DNA of 64,000 bases from Amphiura filiformis. Taxonomy: Eukaryota; Echinodermata; Ophiuroidea; Amphilepidida; Amphiuridae. The translations under genes were made by a program, and so were the position numbers. The notes beneath the pieces are model-generated. The model was not told the DNA's origin and ran no database searches. It saw only the letters and a list, made by a program, of their open reading frames with translations. Where the stretch lies: assembly GCF_039555335.1 (NCBI RefSeq), contig NC_092628.1:35610965-35674964 (forward strand). Reading direction: 5' to 3'. Positions 33,011 to 44,985 of the stretch are shown in pieces. Numbering within the stretch: the stretch's first letter is position 1; each line of letters begins with the position of its first letter.

Positions 33011-34390
33011 TTTCAATATTGTTAACAATATTGCTTGTATGTCAGCAAATGAAAGTTCTGTAATTTGTTGAAATTCTTCAATACTAAATTATTTTGAATG
33101 TCATCAAATTGTAAATCTCTAGTCACATTTTCGATGTATTAACAACTAGCTATGTAGCAAAGACGTTAACTTCATGTACAAAACATTAACGCTCTTATTT
33201 TGTAAACATTGTATACCCATAGCTACATTAATCAACAATAAATGTTCTGTAATTGTTCCTTATCCTTCATTTCTATTAGACTTTCAGTGTATTAGTAAGT
33301 AGATGTATATATGTATGTTATTCGTTTGTAAACACTTTATTTCATAAACATAGGATACCCAAAGCTACTTATTATGCTAACAATGAACGTTCATTGACTG
33401 TTAGGCTAAGTAAACGTTACAGGATAATATGTATTCAAATTCTGCCTCAAGGTTCCTGCTTAAATTGTGTTCAAGAATCATGTAAGATTTATTTGGCCCA
33501 CCTTTTGCCAGTAAATAGGCTGTCATGAATTATCCAGTGTATTTTTATTATACGTGCCCGGTCTTATCACTTGGTACACAATAGCTCACCAATCTGAAAG
33601 CCTGTTTTAATCACAATGGTCAGAATTAAATAGCCAAAATGATTAGACAAATAGGCTACACTGTCCATACACTGAGTACAGTCTCATTGCAAGATCATAG
33701 GCTAAGTACCGTAGTCCTTGTCATTTGAGGTATGTAAAAACATACTCATTATGATCGATGCGAATTATAGAAACAGTTCAAACAATAAAATAACTACACC
33801 TTTATCTTGACACTTCCTCATTTGTTCGCCCTGTTCCTTTTTAAAGGAATTTTTATTGTTACATAGGATAGGCTTGTCAAACCTTTGCCACCAAAAATTC
33901 TGATTAAAGCCACTTAGCTCATAAAGTGTACTTCTTATGATGTGTTTATATTATGCATACATATATATCGAGATTAGTTTCTTTGGCTCCGCGCAACGAA
34001 AATATGAGCTACATTATGGCAGTGCCGGCTTGCGATCACGACGACATAAACATCCGTCCAACACCTATGTTCCTTTCTATTTACGTCAGTGAAGAAAATG
34101 ACCAATCATTTGATAGATTTCACGCTCAAAAGGGCGCATGCGCTGAGGTGGTTTGAGAAAGCAGCTTATATTATGGCAACGCGAAATGTAGTAGTACACT
34201 TTATTCTTGCGTTGCACACGGATGTATTAGAACTGTATCATTGGTCGTCTAAATGAGAACGTTCGTATTACACACATCTATAGCTCTATATCTATCTGTT
34301 TGAAGATAATTTATCATCATCGCTGGGAATGTGAATTGTGCCAAGATAATCTAAATCTATTAAAATACATCGCTTATCTCAGTTTTGAAG
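33011..34390. other. Upstream region of the GPCR, non-coding
   Basis: About 1.4 kb, AT-rich, with no recognised repeat family and no convincing promoter element. Short TATAT runs (e.g. 33,960-33,967) are too common here to call a TATA box. Untranslated exons of the GPCR cannot be excluded. Confidence 0.35.
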
Positions 34391-35518
34391 ATGGGGAGTT
34401 GCACGAAAGTCTTAGACTACAACACAAGCATGATCATGCTAAACTTGAGCAGAGAAATGGTAACAGAAATGCAAAAGTCCCTGTTATACTCCTCGGTTGA
34501 TAAACTGATGATAGGTCGCATCTTGCCTCTGGTATTTGCAATGGGTTTAGCTGGAAATTTGTCATTTCTTTTTACCATGCTTCGCGTAAAATGGATGCGC
34601 ACCGTTACTAATTACTACCTGGCTAATCTGGCTGTAGCAGATTTGTTATTTCTTTTAGTCGTTGTTGGGGAGAAAATCATAGCGTACAGTAGCAGTCAAC
34701 TAAAGGGTGATATTTTGTTTGGACACGTCGCCGGTTGTATCTTAACTAACTTCCTGAGAAGAATCACATTTTACGCATCACTTTCTCTCGTCACGCTGGT
34801 TTCACTGGAACGATTTTATGCCATATGTCGACCGGTTCAACATCGAATGCTGAATGGCAAAAAGGGGACTTTTCAATTGGTTGCTATTTGTTGGGTGCTA
34901 TCAGCTCTTTTTGCCCTAATACTCATTCCAAGTGGCTCAAATCTGTGCATAACTGAAATCATCTGGCTAAATGTGGACGGTTATCAAGATTTGCCGAACA
35001 AGCTCTCAGCATGCCACGCCGTAAATAACAATTGGACGATTGCGTCAGAAGGACTTTTAACAGTTCCATTTGTCATAGCGCTTGTGACAAACACTTTCCT
35101 GTACTCTTCGATTATCATGAATTTACATCTGCGTGCCTCTTCAAAGAGCGCCAAATCTACACAGAGCATAGAAATCCGTAACCAAGTAGCGCGTATGCTA
35201 GTCATCAACGGGACAGTATTCTTCTTGTGTCTTGCACCTTTCCAACTGGCTAGCTTTACACGTATGGTACGTAACGCTTTGGGCTTGAGATCACTCCTCG
35301 ATTCACTCTCACTTACAGCCATTGTGTGGTTTTTCCGTGTCCTTGTGTATCTCAACAGTGTGATCAATCCCATCGTATACACAGCAACAAGTCCAAGATA
35401 TCGGCATGGATTTTTCATTGCATTTACATGTGGAGATGCTGAAGATAGAAAGAAGTACAGCAGGGGATCACAAGCAGCGACAAGTGCTACGGAAAAAACA
35501 TGTAACACAAAAATATAA
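34391..35518 (+). CDS. Rhodopsin-class (class A) G protein-coupled receptor, probable peptide receptor, intronless
   Basis: A 375-residue plasma-membrane seven-helix receptor. The first ATG of the frame is at 34,391. Landmarks: N-glycosylation sites N11 and N18; TM1 about 42-66 with GN (N56); TM2 with LAVAD (80-84, D84); C116 at the top of TM3; the TM3 end reads ERF (140-142) instead of DRY, then AICRPV; W168 in TM4; extracellular loop 2 with C186 and C208 and an NWT site at 214; TM5 with P226; TM6 CLAPF (280-284), lacking the W of CWxP; TM7 NPIVY (326-330). The C-tail is rich in S/T/K. Length and motifs are typical of the neuropeptide-receptor branch (TRH, neuromedin U or ghrelin-like receptors), but the ligand is unknown. 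The frame is clean with no TE motif. It would signal through a G protein on ligand binding. Confidence 0.93.
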   Translation: MGSCTKVLDYNTSMIMLNLSREMVTEMQKSLLYSSVDKLMIGRILPLVFAMGLAGNLSFLFTMLRVKWMRTVTNYYLANLAVADLLFLLVVVGEKIIAYSSSQLKGDILFGHVAGCILTNFLRRITFYASLSLVTLVSLERFYAICRPVQHRMLNGKKGTFQLVAICWVLSALFALILIPSGSNLCITEIIWLNVDGYQDLPNKLSACHAVNNNWTIASEGLLTVPFVIALVTNTFLYSSIIMNLHLRASSKSAKSTQSIEIRNQVARMLVINGTVFFLCLAPFQLASFTRMVRNALGLRSLLDSLSLTAIVWFFRVLVYLNSVINPIVYTATSPRYRHGFFIAFTCGDAEDRKKYSRGSQAATSATEKTCNTKI

Positions 35519-35532
35519 ATAAAAAGAATAAA
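35518..35532 (+). promoter_or_regulatory. Candidate polyadenylation signals after the GPCR
   Basis: AATAAA occurs at 35,518-35,523 (overlapping the stop codon) and again at 35,527-35,532. The first is too close to the stop to be the usual site; the second gives a very short 3' UTR. Neither is proven. Confidence 0.35.
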
Positions 35533-35585
35533 AAGAAAATAACAATATAGTTTTGCTATGGATGGTCATACATATCGGTGGTATT

Positions 35586-35625
35586 TATCTATCTATATCT
35601 ATCTATCTGTCTGTCGATCTGTCTA
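35586..35625 (+). repeat. (ATCT)n microsatellite
   Basis: TATCTATCTATATCTATCTA followed by TCTGTCTGTC variants. Confidence 0.85.
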
Positions 35626-37116
35626 GAGGAAGGTGAAGTATGTGCGGCTTTATGATCGTAAGTATGCGTGTGACGCGTGCGTGAATGTCCAAAAGATGCG
35701 TGGGTGTGCGAAATTCGGAAAGAGTTAGTGTGTGCCAAAGACCCAAAGGGTACCGCCATGTTTGCTTGTCGCTCAAGGAAGGCACTAAAAATGTGTACCT
35801 CCGGATTATTTCGCCATTTGTGTTGTGCGAGTAATGCCGATTACTTGAGCTCAGTGCTACGCGCGCAAACTTTGATACTTTGTATCACTCAAGCTTGAAG
35901 ACGCAAATTATTGTTCGATATCGGGTTAAATGCCGGAGGTACATTATCTTATTCATGACAAACGATAATGGCGAATTTACTTGGGTACAAGCATTACGCA
36001 AGGTACAATTCTCAGTTGGTACTCTTTGTGTCTAATTTCTTTGGTGTGTGCTTAAATTTTGAGTCTCTTATGTTTTGAGAATACACGTGTAAGGTCTGTG
36101 ACTTTGGAATGTATGTGCCTATTCAAAAAAAATGTTCACCTTAACTTCGGTAGTATTGTCAATGCTCTTTCGCGGTTCCGCCGCAAGTCTGCCGACAAAC
36201 CGCCCTTGTACGCGTGAGTATATGCTCTGCGCGATTAACTTTACGATCGCGATTCAATACTGCAACCGGCAAAATACTCACCGAACCAAATATTGGCTAT
36301 ATCGAGTTTGAGAGCATGTGAGATGTTTGAGATGTGAAGTTTCAGTCTGGCAGTGATATTTTATTATTTGAATGAATATAACACTTCCTTTTTAAGCGTT
36401 GCATTACTTAAAACAAAGTAATATCCGAATATTTTGTGTGATTGTGTGTATAGTAAGTTTGCAAGTTGGGCGGTTTGTATGTGTGAATGTTTACAGGTCT
36501 GAGTATGTTTTGACAGTTCGAAAAATCTTGATGTTGTTGCTCAAAGAAGTTGTGCATATTTTTAATTGATATGGTTTCAATTATTGTTATGATATCATAT
36601 TATGGGAAGCTGAAATAATAATTAGAATTCAATCATAATTAGCAAATATCACCATTGGTCAATTGATCTTTTTATTATTATACAATTATTATTATTTTTT
36701 TTTACTTTTGTACCAACCATTAAAGTCTCATTCAGTGATCCCGGCGCAGGTGTAAAAAATTAAATTGTTTCTAAATTGCTTAAAAGTGAAGGATAAGTCA
36801 TTCAAATTGGCATTTGATATTTTTGAATGAAAAATTTGGCAAAAAACGAAGAAACCAGCAGTATTGACAAAGTGGAATGCCTTATTTTGTCTTAAATACA
36901 CGGCTTTCGGCTGAACCACTAGCAGGCTATGTGAGCACATCTATAACAATGACAAAGGTGCCAAAATCTATATCTTGATGATTTTTACGATCGTCCGGAT
37001 GAGCAAATCACTAAATGGGTCTTTAAGTACATATAGGAGGAAACGTCAACTATTGTTATGTAATTTATCAATAATGAATGGTATTTTATTCATACGGTTA
37101 TATGGTGCTTTTACAA
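35626..37116. other. Non-coding stretch
   Basis: About 1.5 kb with no recognised gene. Short frames at 35,677-35,898 and 36,728-36,940 show no motif. Confidence 0.4.
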
Positions 37117-37184
37117 AATGGTACCTAAATACGTCAGTCTTACCAAGCAAATGGTACCTAAATACGTCAGTCTTACCAAGCAAA
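37117..37184 (+). repeat. Perfect 34-bp tandem duplication
   Basis: AATGGTACCTAAATACGTCA...TTACCAAGCA occurs twice back to back. Confidence 0.9.
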
Positions 37185-37948
37185 TTTAAAGTTTAAATAA
37201 AAAGGTTTGACCGTCTCAAGCGATTAATCTTGAACCACCAATATAACCCTCAATCAATAGTATTTTGTATTTTTAGCCACATGCACATCGCAATGAAGAT
37301 ATGAACAAACGTAACCATGCCTTCATAATATACTGTAGTAGGTTATAATTTACTGCTCGCATTTCGCGTTCTTTTGTATGTACTTATTGTGCAAAAATAT
37401 TTGTAGATTGCACTAAAATATTTAAAAAATATATCGTCATAATAAGAGCAACGCTGAACAATAATGCCATCTGAATTACAAAGTGTCCCCAAAAAGGTTA
37501 CATGTAGAAAATGAGTTGCATTTTGCAATGGTCCAACAAAACAATGTTTTTACTATTGATCCATCATTCCTGTCAGTGTAAGTTTAAACTCTCTATTATA
37601 ATAACAACTCAAATTACAAGCGCAAAACCAAAGTTGAACACATTTTTTCTTTATTGCTTTTATTTTTTCATGGTTGAACTTATTGCACAAAAAGAAAATC
37701 ATTGGTAATTTAATATTGCACATCTGAATCCAATGTCTCTGCTCATCAAAATAAAAACAAATTGCTGCGTTTCATGCTACGGCTGGACCTTCTCAATGTG
37801 CCCCGCCAAGTGCTCGGCAGTAATGAACCCCGTGTTGCATTAACATGTCATGTAAACAGCTTGCGCATGCACATGTTTGTATGAAAAAGAAATTTCTATT
37901 TCAATACTAAGTTAGATTATTTTCAAATACTAGTATCTACATATAACC
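37185..37948. other. Non-coding stretch
   Basis: About 760 bp; no gene or repeat family recognised. Confidence 0.4.
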
Positions 37949-37976
37949 TTTTTTTTTTTTTTTGGGGGGGGGGGGG
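37949..37976 (+). repeat. T15-G13 homopolymer junction
   Basis: Fifteen T followed directly by thirteen G. Prone to assembly and sequencing error. Confidence 0.9.
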
Positions 37977-38378
37977 TCGGATGCACGGTATGATAGAGTT
38001 CATTTGATGTTAAATAATACTTTTCAGTGCATTATGTCTTGTTATTAGTTCTCAGGAGTTTCATGTGAAGTAGAAAAAAAAACAGAATCGAAAGAGTTCT
38101 AGGGAACAATATTTGACATTTATGTAGTAAAATTAGAATCCCGTATGGGTATAGCAATATCATGCATGTCAAAAAATTTTTCTTTCTTAATTATTTACTT
38201 TTATTTCAATTTTTTTACTGAAAATGTTTTCATTTTTACAGAACATGTTCCTTTTTTAATACACAGTCTTTGTAATGGAATAATATGCGTTATTTATGTC
38301 CCAAAGGGTCATATCTAGACATGAATAGCGACATTTCATTGGTTCATATAGCATGTATAACCAATTAATAAAATAAAA

Positions 38379-38474
38379 TATAATTAAATATAATATAATA
38401 TAATATAATATAATATAATATAATATAATATAATATAATATAATATAATATAATATAATATAATATATAATATA
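38379..38474 (+). repeat. (TAATA)n microsatellite
   Basis: About 16 nearly perfect 5-bp units. Confidence 0.95.
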
Positions 38475-38639
38475 CAGCCGTATGGTAAAACAGCTCTTAT
38501 CAGCGACGGAAATAAGCGGGTTTGTATTATTTTGTTAGTGTATTGTTTTAGCCATAATGCCATAAATTTTAATTTTGTTAAAATGCTGAAATAATATTAG
38601 TAGCCCCTCAAATTAAACTGTCAGGAAAGATTTCTGTCT

Positions 38640-38890
38640 AGTTTAATCCAAAATATCAAGGTCAAGTGAAAGAAACGCCACTGGCTATTTTGGCCTATGG
38701 TGGGGGACTTAAAATGTCTGAATAAGCTTGAACACGACATTATTCCTCTGTTGACCTGACAAACACGACCAATTTGGCTGATTCCATTTAAGTGTATCTT
38801 GTGACATGTGTAAACAGTACAAATAAGTTCAAAATTAGGTTTAAAAATAAATAAATAAATCGTACATTATGGCTTTAAAGCTGCAGTTAA
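38640..38890 (+). repeat. Dispersed repeat, copy at 38.7 kb (paralog at 47,110-47,345)
   Basis: Shared phrases in order: CTGTTG, AATTTGGCTGA-TCCA-TTAAGT, GACATGTGTAAAC, then CGTACAT-ATGGCTTTAA. Diverged direct copies 8.4 kb apart. Family unknown. Confidence 0.65.
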
Positions 38891-38974
38891 TAGACCGGTC
38901 AGATTTCAGGCCCATTTCAAGATCATAGTTGACCCAGCCTTACCTATTGATGGCAGATTAATAGAGAGTGTCTG

Positions 38975-39060
38975 TGAATTGAGAGAGGTAGAGGGATGGG
39001 AGGAGAGAGGGTCAGAGAGAGCGAGAGCGAGAGAGGGTGGGTGTGGGTGTGTGTGTGTAC
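38975..39060 (+). repeat. GA-rich and GT-rich low-complexity tract
   Basis: GAGAGAGGTAGAGGGATGGG... passing into GGGTGTGGGTGTGTGTGTGT. Confidence 0.85.
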
Positions 39061-39312
39061 TGTTTTGACATTTTCCTGGCCAGGCTTCAGTTGGCGATGA
39101 AAAGTTGTTGCATCAAAATGTATTAACTCTGAAATGCCTGAATATTGTTTTTCTTGAAATACAGCTACTATTACTGAAAGATAAATTCGCCATCCACTCT
39201 CTGTTAACATGCAATGCCAAAAACATCATTGTTATATCACATTCGGCCTAAAGCCTCAAACCAGTGATAATTATGTTTCGTATTGAATGGTGAAACAGAT
39301 TATGTCTGTTCG

Positions 39313-39534
39313 TAAATGTCCGTTCATACTACCACCGCATTTGCGATGCCGATATATCGATTACATTTTGCCGCAACTCAACGAACTCGTCGCATTTCCA
39401 AGTTAAAATGTATTTAACTTTATTGCGATATCGCAATGCAGTAGTTTCCAGTACGATGCAGTGCGGCAACGCACCGCATCGCAAAGCAACGCATCGCAAA
39501 TGCGGTCAGCGGTGGTAGTATGAACGGACCTTAA
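39313..39534. mobile_element. PIF/Harbinger-like MITE with TAA target duplication
   Basis: Element 39,316-39,531 with termini ATGTCCGTTCATACTACCAC and (complement) AGGTCCGTTCATACTACCAC, continuing CGCATTTGCGATG on both sides. Flanked by TAA at 39,313-39,315 and 39,532-39,534. About 216 bp, non-coding. The interior has repeated GCATCGC/GCGATGC. Confidence 0.9.
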
Positions 39535-40564
39535 TGCAGAGTTGGGATTATATTGGAAGAGTGATCTCATAATAATGTGTTTATAACACTTCTGTGTCGT
39601 GTTTAACAATGTGTGATGCGATAAAGCAAAATTAGTCGGAACACGGACATATTAAATTTTCAGTTTCAGGAGAGTAAAAAACATTTTAAAAGCTTGTATT
39701 TTGCAGAAAACCCCATTGAAATTGATCAACCAGTTCCAAAGATATGAGCAATTAAAGAGTTTCCAAAACTAACGGAAACAAAAGGAAATATTTTCTTTGT
39801 TTGGTTATATCTCCAAATCAATATTTCCGAGTTCCGACTGATTTTGCTTGCTCGCATCACATATTGATTTCCAGGTGTGTCACGAGTCATCACTACTTGA
39901 GAACAATTTAAATACTCCTTTAGATAGAATAGCAATATGCGGTGCTTGGATGTTTGAAGTAGGAACCTTGAACCAAAATAGCGCACAAACAGCATTTTGC
40001 TAAACCAAATCATAAAATGTTTTTTTTTCTATTCTCAAACCATCTAGAGTATGCTGTTTCTTTTTCCGTTCATCCAAGCAAAGTTAAATTGCGGATAAAA
40101 TAACAGTATTTCCTTATAATGTTATTGATGAAACTATGATGAAGGGAACTTGAATGCCAGAAAATAAAGTCGTGCAGGATGATGACTTTCTTGTAGGCGG
40201 GTAAAATTTGCAATGTCCCCACCCATTTTTGATCAGCGCAATAGTAATCAAATATGTCGGCAACATTTCTGGAATATCTGTGATAAGGACGGTAATTTAC
40301 AAAAATATTACCGGTCAGTCCAACTGGGTATAGAGCCCAATGTTTTAGGTGCGTCTTCATCGCGACAAACGCTACGTCTTCGGCTCTGCGCTGCGATTTT
40401 CATCTCAAAGGATTTGTGTAAAAATATAGTCTTCTTTCCAACGATTTGACGTTGCGATACATTTGGCCGCAGCGCAAAAACCCGGTTTGTAAGATACTGC
40501 CCTGGTTACAACTTCAAATATTGGAGAAAATTCAAACGTAAATAAAAACTAAAGGTCAAGTTCT
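39535..40564. other. Non-coding stretch
   Basis: About 1 kb with no recognised gene. Phrases near 40,370-40,460 (CGCTACGTCTTCGG, CGTTGCGATAC) resemble the GACGTC-rich foldback family found just downstream. Confidence 0.4.
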
Positions 40565-40769
40565 ACTCCGACGTTTTTGCGGGATTCCATTGTGACAGAC
40601 GTCTCGTTCTCTGTTCTTCGCACCGATTTTTGGTCCTCGACCTTGAGTTTTCACTCACTAGCTTTGTTTCTGCGTCTCGACATTTTCTGCAGCGGAAGAC
40701 GCAAAAAGGTCAAATTTGGCCGCTGCATAAAGTGCTGCGGAAAAGTAACCGCTGCATCAACACGTCGGA
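40565..40769. mobile_element. Small foldback element, TCCGACGT ends
   Basis: Left TCCGACGTTTTTGCGGGATT, right ACACGTCGGA. It contains CTGCAGCGGAAGACGC and CGCTGCATAAAGTGCTGCGG phrases typical of the family seen also at 43.47-43.83 kb and 49.06-49.46 kb. Confidence 0.6.
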
Positions 40770-41512
40770 TCAGTATTTCTCAATTTTTGTTCAAGATTTT
40801 ATCTCGTTCTTTTTATAGAATAAAACATTCTGCTTAAGTAATGATGCGACGTCTTTACAATGTGAAGGTCAGAATATATTCCGAACAGCCCCGGATAAAG
40901 CTAATCATTTCAGCAGAAATTTGTAGCTAAGAACAGAAATTAGTTAAGGAGAACCAAAATTGTTGGACTATAATATACTAGCCCAAAGGGCCACAATATA
41001 GTTAGACGTCTTGCGGGCGTTTTACCGTTGTGACAGGCGTCTAAAGCTACAAAAAATATTAGCTGTTGCAGAAGACGCTACAGAAAATTAGCCGCTGTGT
41101 ATTTCCTTAAGCGTCTTCGGCTGCAGAGGACTCCCATGAAAGGAACAACGCACGAACAACGGAAAGACAGAAAGTTGCGACGGACAACCGCGGAACCGGT
41201 AACCGAAAATCGGCGCGGAGAACGAAAACGCGATGTCCGTTGCAACAGAAAACTGTCCACAAACACGTCGAACTATTAAACACATCAAAAAGGTAACTAC
41301 TCCCTTAATGAACGACCATTATTCAAAAACGGGTTATCTTATGCAAAATTTGTAAAAAGCAATGGAAGCATAATTTATTTCCGCGCATTATGACACCTCA
41401 TTTGTTGCAATGGTCATACTTTCGATGTTGCAATGTACATTAAACGTGTTTAAATGAAAGTAACCCAAGATTTGAAACTTGTGGCAAAATTCTATTGCCT
41501 TGTATTCAGTTC
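40768..41512 (+). repeat. Duplicated repeat block, copy 1 (paralog at 49,029-50,363)
   Basis: Both copies start CGGATCAGTAT-TTCTCAATT, contain GCTAATCATTTCAGCAGA, GACGTCTTGCGGGCGTTTTA-like, TTCAGCGTCTTCGGCTGCAG-like and CATTAAACGTGTTTAAATGA, and end CTTGTATTCAGT. The apparent frame at 41,097-41,279 reflects this repeat and shows stops and shifts in the paralog. Confidence 0.85.
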
Positions 41513-42100
41513 ATCCTATCAACCCAGTATAATTTCTTTCATACCAATGTGACTTTGTGTATTTAAATATGCAGTTCTGACCCGTTCTGATGCCTTCCGC
41601 TGGGAATGCGACGAGCATCATTCGAACCCATATAGGTTTATATCTTCCGCTCTTATCCAGCGTGCCTCTGTGGTTTTGGCATTGACATTAAGTGAATAAT
41701 GGCCAATAATATGAATAATGACAGTAAATTGTTACGGGTTGTGCAATAACTATGAGCCCTGGTGGGAGGGGGAGGGGCAAGAATTGTTTGGTCAGCCGAA
41801 AAAAAGGGGGGGGGGGAAGCAATTTTTGGCAAGCTGAGAGTGGTGCGAGAGATTTTTGCCACACATTCATGAGGCACCTTTTAAGTGAAACGCTCTAAAA
41901 AGGCTTAGGAAAACAGTATAGAAACGCTTAAACATACCAATTTTGCGAGGAGGGCAGCAACTTTTGGATTTATTTCAATAGAAATTTGCTGCAACTTTCA
42001 AATCTTGTGTTACGTTCATTCAAATGTACGCTGCGACATCAATATTGAGACAATTGCAACAAATGAGGGGTCATAATGCGCAGAAATATTATTTATAGCG
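41385..42100. repeat. Inverted repeat, arms about 100 bp, spacer about 0.5 kb
   Basis: 41,385-41,480 (GCGCATTATGACACCTCATT, TTGCAATG, AACGTGTTTAAATGAAAGTA) is matched in reverse complement at about 41,985-42,085 (CAAATCTTGTGTTACGTTCA, ACAATTGCAACAAATGAGGG, GTCATAATGCGC). Probably the two ends of one foldback element. Confidence 0.75.
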
Positions 42101-43462
42101 CTTCAAATACATATCCAAAATAACATAATTATCAAAGTAATTTTTTGCAGTTTTGATAAAAAGACAAAAAGCTAAAAATTACCTTTGGTTATGATGGTGT
42201 GGTATCGGTGTTGTGTTGTGTTGTGTTGTGTTGAAATTAAAATATGTCTATGTGCATAATGATACAGACAGTGCCACTGATACAGTTGTACAAGTCCTGA
42301 AATAACTGGCTGAGTCATTGAATAAATTGCTTAAGGTTAGTAACTGTTTTAAACTGTTGCGATTTGGTAGTTCACAGCATTTTGCGAATGGTAGTGTACT
42401 TTGGCAAAATTGCATCGATCATTTCATAGCGAGTGTGTAGAAGAATTCAAATATCACAGATATACTTTTGTAGGGCTGAAACAATAACACTTTTGTAAAA
42501 CGTACATAACTCATTAACAACAATAAATTAAGCAAGTTTTCAAAGTATATGATTTGTAGAATCAACTTTTGCAAAACATCAAATAATATATTGATTTAAA
42601 CAATGAAAATCGATTTTTTTTTTGGCTGCTTCGACCAACAATACCACATCTACCCTTAAGTCACACTCACATAGGCAGAAAATCATCAAGGTGTTTGAGG
42701 GCGCTCTCTATTGCAATAATGTCTAAATCTTTATGTTGCAAGGTGGCAATTGTTATAAGGATTGAGGTAAATAATCAATAGTCAATAAATGGTCATTCAT
42801 TGCGGGGGTGATTAATTTGTTTCGTGTGTTTAGTTAGCCCTCAGAGCCCTGTCGTTTTATTTTGTGAAGAAAGTCTCGAATAATGGTAACGGACAAATAT
42901 AGTGTGTTTATAATGCATTTGTCACACATAGACGGACTGGGGCAACGTACATCGCCGTACACAAAAATATTTTATCTGGTGGTGAAATCACCAGTCCGGC
43001 CCGGCAGAATATTTGGGGTGGGGGCCTCACAGGAACGTATTTGCAATGAAATGGTCGTTTCGCCCGATTTCTGTTCGTTTATCTATGCGTTATGGCCTTT
43101 AATAATCCTGCAAGCGCCCTATGTATGTCTGATCAACGTCCAATGTTCGCCAGTAATGCATCCGTAGCCAGAACCCTCCCGAAGACCTGCAACAAATAGC
43201 TTAACGAAAGAATATTGAAAAACTCATGAAATACAAGACAATACGAATACACATCGAACGACTACCGAATATGCGTATCCGGCACACTTCGTTTAAAGTT
43301 TTTGTCGACGGATGTAACGAACATCACATAACACGAAACGCATTTTGGCGGATTATAACAGGAAAAAAGAACATAAAACGAATATTGATGGATTTAGTTA
43401 AACACCATCCGTTTCTTGTAGGTAGGGCCGGTCCATCCAGCGATGTGTGACAGGGGCATTAG
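42101..43462. other. Non-coding stretch with one dispersed inverted copy
   Basis: 42,209-42,231 is a (TTGTG)n microsatellite. About 42,345-42,600 (CTGTTGCGATTTGGT, TTTCATAGCGAGTGTGTAGA, ATATACTTTTGTAGG) is the diverged reverse complement of 48,570-48,890. The 94-codon frame at 42,883-43,167 and 74-codon frame at 43,226-43,450 have no recognisable domain. Confidence 0.55.
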
Positions 43463-43830
43463 GACCAGGCTATATAATCCGACGTCTTTAAGCCTGGCCT
43501 GCCATATAAGCCGACGTCTTTGAGCCTGGCCTGCCATATAAGCCGACGTCTTTGAGCCTGGCATTTTCCGCTCAGGTGATTAGCTTTGTTCTCCTTTGAG
43601 ACCTTCTTGACGTTGTCTCACGGCAGCGGCAGACGCTAAGGAAATTTTTGACGCTGGCGGAAACTTAGCCACTTCGTCTCCGCTACAGATTACGTCGGCG
43701 AACAAAGCACCAAACAAAAATAGATCAGAAGGTCGTAACCGAAAATCGCTGAGGAGAATCGTAAAATGTCAGAAAAAAAAACGAGAAAAAAAGAGAAAAC
43801 GCCAGCAAAGACGTCGGACTATAACCTGAC
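43463..43830. mobile_element. Foldback element with TATAATCCGACGTCTTT termini and 40-bp triplicated end
   Basis: The left end has three tandem about 40-bp units (CCATATAAGCCGACGTCTTT, GAGCCTGGCCTG) at 43,464-43,564. The right end reads GCAAAGACGTCGGACTATAA, complementary to the left terminus. The interior is full of GACGC/GCGTC phrases. Non-coding. Confidence 0.75.
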
Positions 43831-44544
43831 CTATCATAGCGGCAAAGTGCGTATCCCTTATTCAAATTATGCGAAGCAATAAGTTTGTGAAAAACAACAA
43901 CTTGGAGATTAGTGAAATGTTATTGACAAATGACCCTGGAAAACACCCGTGATCAAGATAGCATACCTTGCCAGCAAAAGCTAAGACATAGTGAGTATAT
44001 ATTTGGATTTGTCTATTAAAAAATCACTAATTATATAAACAATCAATTCTACAAAATGCAACTCTTCAAACTTTGGCGATGTTGTGATGAACATAGAGCA
44101 CAAAATGTTTAGTGTGTGATTCAAAATGCATACCAAGGAGTTAGAACAAAATGGAGATTGCACGAAGAAGTGGTCTGTGTACTATCTGCGTTAAAGGGGG
44201 GTAACCCTATTGGTTTTGGATATGGATTGTCTTTAAAATTACATAATAATATCAAATATCGCCTCCTTTATGCTGCTTTGTGAAAAAACGAGAGCATTGT
44301 CAGCGTAAATGTGAATAAATAGCCAAATTTGCAATCCAATACCTTGGTATACGTGAATTGCATTCTGGGCAGGCAATGACGAATGCTGACATGCTGTACA
44401 ATGCCCGGCCCGTATTGAACGGAAAATGTTTTTTTTTTTTCGTACCGTTTCAGAAAAAAAAGGAAACAAAATATATTTCCCTTGCAATATGTACATTTCA
44501 AATGAATATAAAAAAGTTTGGGTAAAATGGAGGGGAAAAAACCT
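43831..44544. other. Non-coding stretch
   Basis: About 0.7 kb, AT-rich; no gene recognised. Confidence 0.4.
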
Positions 44545-44625
44545 TCCGAGACCGGGTTTTGAACCGGGTACCTCTCGGGTAAGAAACAAACGCGCTAGTC
44601 AATTGAGCTATTTAGCACACCACGA
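44545..44625 (-). repeat. tRNA-derived sequence (tRNA pseudogene or SINE head)
   Basis: The minus strand reads TGCTAAATAGCTCAATTGAC (A box close to TRGCTCAGTTGG) and GGTTCAAAACC (B box), about 40 bp apart. The T arm (ACCCGG/CCCGGT) pairs with one mismatch. The acceptor stem does not close and no confident anticodon is assigned. A second, different tRNA-like sequence is at 7,490-7,571. Confidence 0.6.
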
Positions 44626-44789
44626 TTACTGTTGCCGTTTTTATAACTATATACGGCGCACCGTCTCCTCAGCAGTTAGTGTGGTTCGCTTTTTTCACAG
44701 AATGTGTATGACGCGAAACCAAAGTAGCTGTTGCGGTGACTGATATTTCGTTCATAATTCCCTCCCAGAAATCCAAAGTATTTACCATT

Positions 44790-44985
44790 GTTTACAAACT
44801 GGTATACCTGTAAAACCGCTGTGATTCATGATTTCTCCGGAAATACATCGACTTGGAGCGTCAAATTTCAGGATAGTAATGAGAAAAATAGTATCTATTA
44901 TGTGATACCAAAACCTCATCAACAATGAAAAAAATCGGGGATGATGCTGTCGATCGGGTTACGGACCTTTTTAAATGAATAAGCA
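44790..44985. repeat. Half copy of the palindromic element at 50,505-50,790
   Basis: Shares TTTCTCCGGAAATACATCGA, TTGGAGCGTCAAATTTCAGG, TAATGAGAAAAATAG and GGGGATGATGCTGTCGATCG. One arm only. Confidence 0.65.

Noticed and set aside
34385-34390. GPCR start at an upstream TTG
   Set aside because: TTG is not a normal eukaryotic start. The first ATG of the frame at 34,391 is used instead, removing two residues.
41097-41279. Arg-rich ORF with a similar one at 49,909-50,208
   Set aside because: The similarity is at DNA level in a duplicated repeat; frames diverge between the two copies and the sequence is a foldback element.
42883-43450. Two plus-strand ORFs of 94 and 74 codons
   Set aside because: No recognisable domain, no signal of conservation, and no neighbouring exon-like frames.
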